A DNA stretch of 64,000 nt from the NCBI RefSeq assembly GCF_014203895.1, contig NZ_JACHJY010000004.1:558001-622000 (forward strand), written 5' to 3'. Shown piece after piece: positions 59,290-64,000 of this stretch. The stretch is from Streptomyces nymphaeiformis. Lineage in GTDB: Bacteria; Actinomycetota; Actinomycetes; Streptomycetales; Streptomycetaceae. Numbering within the stretch: position 1 is the stretch's first letter; each line of letters opens with the position of its first letter. Made by a program: the position numbers and the translations under genes. Below the pieces are notes generated by a model. It made no database searches. It had not been told where the DNA came from and worked only from the letters and a program-made list of their open reading frames with translations.

Positions 59290-60555
59290 TCAGGGGTGGC
59301 TGCGGGCCTGTGGGTTGTTCAGGCAGAGGGCGATGTTGCGGACCGCTGCGGTGAGTTCCTCGATCACCCGGGCCGCCTGCTCCGCGTTGTGGAAGACCGG
59401 GCGGTTCGTGAGGGAGCGGCTCAGTTCCTCCGCGGCCCGGACGGCGGGGCCGGCGTCCTCGGCGGCCGCGGGAGGGGCCGCGGGCGCGGGTGCCGCGCTC
59501 TGAGGGGGAGGCGGGGGAGCGGCGGGGTACGGCTCGGGCTCCGTGCGGTAGCCGTCGAAGGACGGCGAGAAGGTGCCGGAGCCGACGGCCAGGGAGGTGT
59601 GCGCCTCCTGCTGGACGTGCGGGACCGCGAAGTGGTCCTGTCCGTGCTGGGGAACCGGGGCCTGCCCGTGCTGGAGGACCGCGAAGTGCTCCTGCCCGTG
59701 CGGGGGAACCGAACCCTGTCCGTGGTGGGAGACGTGAACCTGGTCGTGCTGCGGGAGCGGGGCCGGTGCCTGCCCGTGCTGGGGGACCGGGGTCTGGGAC
59801 TGGCGGGCCCGGGGCAGGACCAGGTGGTCGAAGCCCGGGAACGCCTGCGTGGTCGGGTGCGTGGCGGGCTGGGGGTACTCGCTCTGCCACTGCGCGCGGT
59901 AGTACTCCACCTGGTCCTCGCAGGAGGAGCGGGAGTGGAAGACCGCGGTGTCGTCGCCGAGGTCCGGGTACCAGAGGTTGGGGCCGGGGAAACGCACGGT
60001 CCGCATGCGGGGCTTGATCTGCTCGGCGCACCCCATGCAGCAGCCCTCCGGCACGATGAGCGGGATGCCGCCGCTCTGCTCCGGACGCCGGGGGCCGCCC
60101 TCCGGGCGGTTCTCCCCGTGCTGGCAGGGCGGGAGTTCGCCGCAGGCCCGGCAGACGGCGTAGTGCTCGGGGAGGACCTGCCAGTCCAGGCTGGCGGGGG
60201 CGCACCAGTGCTTCACCGCCGACCGGGGCAGGTTCTCGTCGCGCAGTACGAGCACCACCGGTCGCCTGTAGAACTCGGCGCGATCGGGGGCCGGTTTGAG
60301 CGCCTGGTTCTCGGCCCGCCGCAGTTCGTTGGCGTGCCACCACAGTTCCACGTGGTCGCGCCAGGCCTTCTCATAGGATTTCGGCCATGAGTTGCCGGGG
60401 TAACCGGTGATCTCCAGGACGCGCCACGCCCGCCGGTCCAGCACGACGATGGAGCCGGCCCGGAGTCGCAGATGTGTTCCCTTGCCGTCCTCGTCCGGCC
60501 AGTTGTGGCGGCCGATGAGGGTGGGCTGGTCAGGGAGCCACCTGCGAATCTGCAT
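59290..60555 (-). CDS. Hypothetical Cys/His-rich protein with H-G-Q repeats (421 aa)
   Basis: The N-terminal 200 residues form a conserved-looking globular region with possible zinc ligands (CRACGELPPCQHG; GCCMGCAEQIK). The middle (about residues 245-320) is low complexity with repeated Q-H-G-Q/H-D-Q units, and the C-terminus is a Pro/Ala linker plus a helix (NAEQAARVIEELTAAVRNIA). No recognised family. ATG 60555 at the start of the globular region. An inverted repeat TGAAAC-N6-GTTTCA (60573-60590) lies 18 bp upstream and may be its operator. Confidence 0.78.
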   Translation of the reverse strand: MQIRRWLPDQPTLIGRHNWPDEDGKGTHLRLRAGSIVVLDRRAWRVLEITGYPGNSWPKSYEKAWRDHVELWWHANELRRAENQALKPAPDRAEFYRRPVVLVLRDENLPRSAVKHWCAPASLDWQVLPEHYAVCRACGELPPCQHGENRPEGGPRRPEQSGGIPLIVPEGCCMGCAEQIKPRMRTVRFPGPNLWYPDLGDDTAVFHSRSSCEDQVEYYRAQWQSEYPQPATHPTTQAFPGFDHLVLPRARQSQTPVPQHGQAPAPLPQHDQVHVSHHGQGSVPPHGQEHFAVLQHGQAPVPQHGQDHFAVPHVQQEAHTSLAVGSGTFSPSFDGYRTEPEPYPAAPPPPPQSAAPAPAAPPAAAEDAGPAVRAAEELSRSLTNRPVFHNAEQAARVIEELTAAVRNIALCLNNPQARSHP

Positions 60556-60958
60556 GACACGCTCCTAGGCGATGAAACCTCGTAGTTTCAACTGGGGCAG
60601 TAGATGACATTCTGAACAATTTAGGCGTCGGCTTGGGGTTAGACACGCGCACGGCGTTGATCGATCGAGGGCCGGAAACGCCTTCTGAGCCGGGTATTTA
60701 GCTTCTCCCGCCCGGCGGGCTCCGGAGGCGCGCGTCCCCCCGGGCGGCCGCCGCGGAGCCGGGCCGCGGCGTCCTGACACCCACTCGTACGCGTGACGCC
60801 GCTTCCCGCGGTGTCAGCCCGTACGTATGCATCCTCCCGTGCGGTGGCCGCCGACGGCTCCGGACGGGGGTTTCCCGCTCCGGAGAGGTGGTAAAGCGAC
60901 TGCTCCTCCGCGGACGGGGCCGGTAGGGTCCGGGGACCGAGGAGACGGAGGAGTGGAG
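60556..60958. promoter_or_regulatory. Divergent promoter region with inverted repeat
   Basis: 403 bp between divergent genes. It contains TGAAAC-CTCGTA-GTTTCA (60573-60590) and a less GC-rich stretch to about 60660, likely the promoter zone of the minus-strand gene. No gene is supported. Confidence 0.5.
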
Positions 60959-61474
60959 ATGCGCGTCGTGCTGGTGCAGGGGGACATCACCGCCGAGGCG
61001 GTGGACGCGGTGGTCAATGCCGCGAACTCCTCGCTGCTCGGCGGCGGCGGGGTCGACGGCGCCATCCACCGGAAGGGCGGCCCCGAGATCCTCGCCGCCT
61101 GCCAGGACCTGCGCCGCTCCCACTACGGCAAGGGCCTGCCGACCGGGCAGGCCGTGGCGACCACGGCGGGGCGGCTGCCGGCCCGGCACGTGATCCACAC
61201 GGTCGGTCCGGTCTGGTCGCGGGACGAGGACCGCTCGGAGCTGCTCGCCTCCTGCTACCGCGAATCGCTGCGGGTCGCCGACGAGTTGGGGGACCGCACG
61301 GTCGCCTTCCCGGCCATCTCCACCGGGATCTACGGCTGGCCGATGGCGGACGGCGCCCGGATCGCCGTCGAGACGGTGCGGGCGGCCCGTACCGAGGTCG
61401 AGGAGGTCCGCTTCGTCCTCTTCGACGCGGCGGCGTACGGCGCCTTCGAGGCGGCCGTGGGGGACGACTCGTAG
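60959..61474 (+). CDS. Macro-domain ADP-ribose/O-acetyl-ADP-ribose deacetylase (171 aa)
   Basis: MacroD-type protein that hydrolyses O-acetyl-ADP-ribose or removes mono-ADP-ribose from proteins. VQGDITAEAVDAVVNAANSS holds the Asp/Asn ligands, GGGGVDGAIH is the diphosphate loop and AFPAISTGIYGWP the second loop with the catalytic environment. ATG 60959 has GGAGGAG upstream. Together with kptA (whose product is a cyclic ADP-ribose phosphate) it hints at ADP-ribose metabolism in this organism, though the two genes are 54 kb apart. Confidence 0.94.
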   Translation: MRVVLVQGDITAEAVDAVVNAANSSLLGGGGVDGAIHRKGGPEILAACQDLRRSHYGKGLPTGQAVATTAGRLPARHVIHTVGPVWSRDEDRSELLASCYRESLRVADELGDRTVAFPAISTGIYGWPMADGARIAVETVRAARTEVEEVRFVLFDAAAYGAFEAAVGDDS

Positions 61475-61915
61475 GCGTCGGTCCTCGCCGTCGAACACCT
61501 TCCCGCTTTCAGGCGTGCTGTTCGGTTCCTCCGGGCGGAAGACGCGCCGGGGGCGCGCCGTCATGCCGCGCCGAAAGCGGGACCGGCCGGAAATCTGCCG
61601 GAACGCTTCCTCCCTTGCGGCACACCGGCCGTGCCGTCCCCGGCCCCCTTCCGCCCGTGTGAGCTGCGGCTTTCCTCGGGCTGCCGGGGTTTATCTGCTT
61701 GTCCTCACGCTTGCGGGGGAATCGGTCGCTCCGGGGTGGTTCGCCGGGGATTCGGTGGGCAACTCTGGATTCGCGACGTCGAGCACAACGACCGGGGCGG
61801 TCGGCCAACTGCCTTGGACATGGCCGTGGTTCAGAGTTCCTGAGCAGTTCCTGCAGTAGTTCCGAAACGCAGTTCCGTGCACCAGCATCAGCTTTCAGTT
61901 CCCGGAGGAACAGAC
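61475..61915. promoter_or_regulatory. Intergenic region with phased AGTTCC repeats
   Basis: No gene is supported in 441 bp. Five AGTTCC words occur at 61835-61840, 61846-61851, 61858-61863, 61871-61876 and 61897-61902, spaced 11, 12, 13 and 26 bp, immediately upstream of the secreted-protein start. Confidence 0.6.
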
Positions 61916-62221
61916 ATGGCAAGCATCCGTACCGCCCGTGTTCTCGCCGCTGTCGCCGCCCTGCCCCTCGCCGCCGCGCTCTTCACCGGGGTGGCCCAGG
62001 CCGACAACGGCGGTTTCGCGGACGACGGATCGAACACGAGCGTCGCCTCGATCATCGGCAGCGGAGTCGGCGGGGCCAACTTCGGCAACGCGACCACGAC
62101 GCAGCAGGTGGCGACCGGTTCCGGTGCCTCCAACCAGAACAACACCGCGAGCGTGAACGGCTCGGCCTTCACCCACATCGACCAGTCCGACAACGTGGTC
62201 AACTTCCACCCGTGGTGGTGA
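61916..62221 (+). CDS. Small secreted protein (101 aa)
   Basis: Sec signal peptide (ARVLAAVAALPLAAALFTGV, cleavage after A-Q-A), then about 70 residues rich in Gly, Ser, Asn, Thr (NATTTQQVATGSGASNQNNT) with a short hydrophobic core and terminal H-P-W-W. The Asn/Gln/Thr-rich, cysteine-free composition recalls surface amyloid-like or chaplin-like coat proteins, but no chaplin motif is present. ATG 61916 has GGAGGAA. It is followed by a strong terminator. Likely developmental cell-surface protein (inference). Confidence 0.85.
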   Translation: MASIRTARVLAAVAALPLAAALFTGVAQADNGGFADDGSNTSVASIIGSGVGGANFGNATTTQQVATGSGASNQNNTASVNGSAFTHIDQSDNVVNFHPWW

Positions 62222-62270
62222 CCGGCAGCACGGCGACCGGCCCGACGGGGGGCGTGACCGTGGTGTGAAC

Positions 62271-62314
62271 GACGGCCCGCGCGGCGGTACTTCGGTACCG
62301 GCGCGCGGGCCGTC
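62271..62314 (+). terminator. Hairpin terminator
   Basis: GACGGCCCGCGCG pairs with its complement around 62301-62314, with an internal GGTACTTCGGTACC hairpin; ends the small secreted-protein transcript. Confidence 0.85.
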
Positions 62315-62329
62315 GCGCGTTCGCGCGCC

Positions 62330-62363
62330 TTGACACGGATGTGGAATCTGACGGACAGTCAGA
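62330..62363 (+). promoter_or_regulatory. Promoter with TCTGAC-N5-GTCAGA operator
   Basis: TTGACA (62330-62335) is a perfect -35 hexamer; the inverted repeat TCTGAC-GGACA-GTCAGA (62347-62363) overlaps the expected -10 region. A TetR-type repressor of lipid/steroid catabolism is the likely ligand (inference). Confidence 0.65.
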
Positions 62364-62394
62364 AACCTCAGTCGTCCCACGGGAGGCCGTCGCC

Positions 62395-63561
62395 GTGCAC
62401 CTCGCCCCGACCGAGCGGCAGCTGCGGCTGCGCGCCGAGCTCCGCGCGTACTTCCGGGACGTGATGCCCGACGGTCCGCCGCCCGCCACCGACACCGCCG
62501 CACAGCGGCGGCTGCTCCGCCGGATCGGCGCCGACGGGCTGCTCGGCCTCGGCTGGCCCGAGGAGTACGGCGGGCAGGGGCGCGGGCCCGACGAGCAGTT
62601 CGTCTTCTTCGACGAGGCGTACCGGGCGGGCGCCCCCGTCTCGATGGTCACCCTCAACACCGTCGGACCCACGCTCATGGCGTACGGGACCGAGGAGCAG
62701 AAGGCCTTCTTCCTGCCCCGGATCCTGCGCGGCGAGACCGTCTTCGCCATCGGCTACAGCGAACCCGGGGCCGGCACCGACCTCGCCTCGCTCCGTACCC
62801 GGGCCGTACGGGACGGGGACTCCTGGCTGATCGACGGGCAGAAGATCTTCACGTCCAACGCCCAGAACGCCGACTGGATCTGGCTCGCCTGCCGCACCGA
62901 CCCCGGCGCGCCGCCGCACCGCGGGATCTCGATCGTCCTCGTCCCCACCGACTCCCCCGGCTTCTCCTGGACCCCGATCGAGACGGTGGGCGGACTGACG
63001 ACGACCGCCACGTACTACGACGGGACACGGGTCCCCGCGGGCAACCTCGTCGGGCCCGAGCACGGCGGCTGGGGCCTCATCACCAGCCAGCTCAACCACG
63101 AGCGGGTCGCGCTCGCCGCGATCGGCATGCAGGCCGAGGACTTCTTCGCGGCCGTCCTCGACCGGGCGCGCACCCCCGATCCGGTGACGGGCAGGCGGCG
63201 CATCGACGAGCCGTGGGTCCGGATCCGGGCCGCCGAGGCGCACGCCCGTCTGGCCGCGACCCGCCTGCTGAACTGGCGTCTCGTGGGTGACGTGGGGGCC
63301 GGCCGGCTGGCCCCGGGGGACGCGAGCGGCGTGAAGTTCGCGGGAACCGAGTCGGCGGTGGAGGTGTACCGCATCTGCCAGGAGATCGCGGGCGGTCCGG
63401 GGACGGTGCGGGCGGGATCGCCGGGGGACCTCGACGGCGGGGAGCTGGAGCGGATGAACCGGGCCGCGCAGATCAACACCTTCGGGGGAGGCGTGAGCGA
63501 GGTGCAGCGCGAGATCGTCGCGAGGATGCGGCTCGGCATGAAGGCGAGGGGCCGGCGATGA
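62395..63561 (+). CDS. Acyl-CoA dehydrogenase (388 aa)
   Basis: FAD-dependent acyl-CoA dehydrogenase of the actinobacterial steroid/branched-acyl type. GWPEEYGGQG, the flavin strand IGYSEPGAGTDLASL, ITSNAQ-type region KIFTSNAQNADWIW and the C-terminal NTFGGGVSEVQREIVA are typical. The usual catalytic-base position is not assigned with certainty, as expected for one half of heteromeric ChsE-type enzymes. GTG 62395 is chosen because GGGAGG lies eight bases upstream; the start at 62341 lies inside the operator. Coupled by ATGA to the following gene. Confidence 0.9.
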   Translation: MHLAPTERQLRLRAELRAYFRDVMPDGPPPATDTAAQRRLLRRIGADGLLGLGWPEEYGGQGRGPDEQFVFFDEAYRAGAPVSMVTLNTVGPTLMAYGTEEQKAFFLPRILRGETVFAIGYSEPGAGTDLASLRTRAVRDGDSWLIDGQKIFTSNAQNADWIWLACRTDPGAPPHRGISIVLVPTDSPGFSWTPIETVGGLTTTATYYDGTRVPAGNLVGPEHGGWGLITSQLNHERVALAAIGMQAEDFFAAVLDRARTPDPVTGRRRIDEPWVRIRAAEAHARLAATRLLNWRLVGDVGAGRLAPGDASGVKFAGTESAVEVYRICQEIAGGPGTVRAGSPGDLDGGELERMNRAAQINTFGGGVSEVQREIVARMRLGMKARGRR

Positions 63562-64000
63562 GCGGCACGGACGACGCGCTGTACGAGCGGCTCGCGGCCT
63601 TCGAGGGGCTGCCCGCCGCCACCGCCTGGACCGGCAAGGACCCGGTCAACCTGCCCATGATCAGGCACTGGTGCGAGGCCATGGGGGACGAGCACCCCGC
63701 CTACCGGGGACCGGACGCCGTCGCGCCCCCGACCATGCTCCAGGCGTGGACGATGGGCGGCCTCTCCGGGCACACCGACCGTTCCTCGGCGTACGAGGAG
63801 CTGTTCGCCCTCCTCGACGGCGCCGGATACACCTCGGTCGTCGCGACCGACTGCGAGCAGGAGTACCTGCGGCCGCTGCGCCCCGGGGACGAGATCGGCT
63901 TCGACACCGTCATCGAGTCCGTGTCGCCGCGCAAGACCACCAAGCTCGGCACCGGCCACTTCGTGACGACCCGGACGGACGTCCGCGCCGGCGGTGAACT
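63558..64000 (+). CDS. MaoC-like/OB-fold bifunctional enoyl-CoA hydratase (3' end outside window)
   Basis: The frame is open from ATG 63558 to the window end (147 codons). L-Y-E-R-L-A-A-F-E-G start, IRHWCEAMGDEHPAY, APPTMLQAWTMGG and EQEYLRPLRPGDEI match the N-terminal MaoC-like hot-dog half of Streptomyces proteins that fuse MaoC with a DUF35 OB-fold domain (ChsH1/ChsH2-like). ATGA overlap with the acyl-CoA dehydrogenase gene implies that the products act in consecutive beta-oxidation steps of a sterol or similar side chain. Confidence 0.88.
   Translation, partial: MSGTDDALYERLAAFEGLPAATAWTGKDPVNLPMIRHWCEAMGDEHPAYRGPDAVAPPTMLQAWTMGGLSGHTDRSSAYEELFALLDGAGYTSVVATDCEQEYLRPLRPGDEIGFDTVIESVSPRKTTKLGTGHFVTTRTDVRAGGE

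Overview
The window is high-GC actinobacterial chromosome, almost certainly Streptomyces: GTG starts and ATGA/GTGA gene overlaps are common, codon third positions are strongly G/C, and several families are Streptomyces-typical (DUF5926, SpoIIE phosphatases, small anti-sigma-like ATPases, a Sco/ECuC/DtpA copper cluster). Two perfect ParB parS sites (3971-3984, 4007-4020), one near-perfect parS (23505-23518) and two DnaA-box clusters (6764-6817, 21007-21344) suggest that the window lies in the origin-proximal half of the linear chromosome; that placement is inference.

Layout. 1-3940: the 3' end of a type II thioesterase gene (tail of a PKS/NRPS locus to the left), an alpha/beta hydrolase and a membrane-anchored M28 peptidase. 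3957-14252: parS pair, aldehyde dehydrogenase, RNA 2'-phosphotransferase KptA, MerR regulator, a hydrolase-SDR fusion coupled to an M24 peptidase-like protein, and a four-gene double ABC-2 transporter operon. 14268-22317: MFS exporter with a 33-bp repeat in its 5' end, FadR-type GntR regulator, lipoamide dehydrogenase, rhomboid-like protein, HAD phosphatase, serS, pheA. 22450-28549: copper operon (dtpA, copCD, PCuAC chaperone, sco, ycnI and a membrane protein). 28776-40067: signalling and housekeeping genes (two RsbW-like ATPases, SpoIIE phosphatase, aminopeptidase P, prim-pol-like protein, SEC-C protein, GDPD, HtrA protease, MHYT sensor), with several simple repeats between and within genes.

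40230-58893: tRNA-Ser(TGA) carries an integrated actinomycete integrative and conjugative element (AICE). The direct repeats 40261-40317 and 58837-58893 are 55/57 identical and define an 18,576-bp circle. Its backbone on the minus strand is int, xis, repSA-like rolling-circle initiator, spdB-like DUF2637 protein, FtsK-like tra and three small proteins, facing a GntR (KorSA-like) repressor across an operator-rich promoter region; a Pif-like NUDIX gene lies further right. Its cargo includes (i) a compact, apparently undescribed RiPP-type cluster at 50741-55173: two small Cys-rich proteins, a DnaJ-like zinc-finger protein, a radical SAM/SPASM enzyme, a 54-residue candidate precursor ending in a Cys/Asp-rich core, a GNAT, and a divergent TTA-containing XRE/TPR regulator with a palindromic operator; and (ii) a visibly lower-GC right end (55853-58703) with two coupled genes sharing an N-x-Q-A-G motif and a PIN-domain protein, possibly a defence island.

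58894-64000: host chromosome resumes with the displaced tRNA terminator, a small MT0933-like antitoxin-family protein, a Cys/His-rich protein, a macro-domain deacetylase, a small secreted protein preceded by phased AGTTCC repeats, and the start of a steroid-type acyl-CoA dehydrogenase / MaoC operon behind an inverted-repeat operator.
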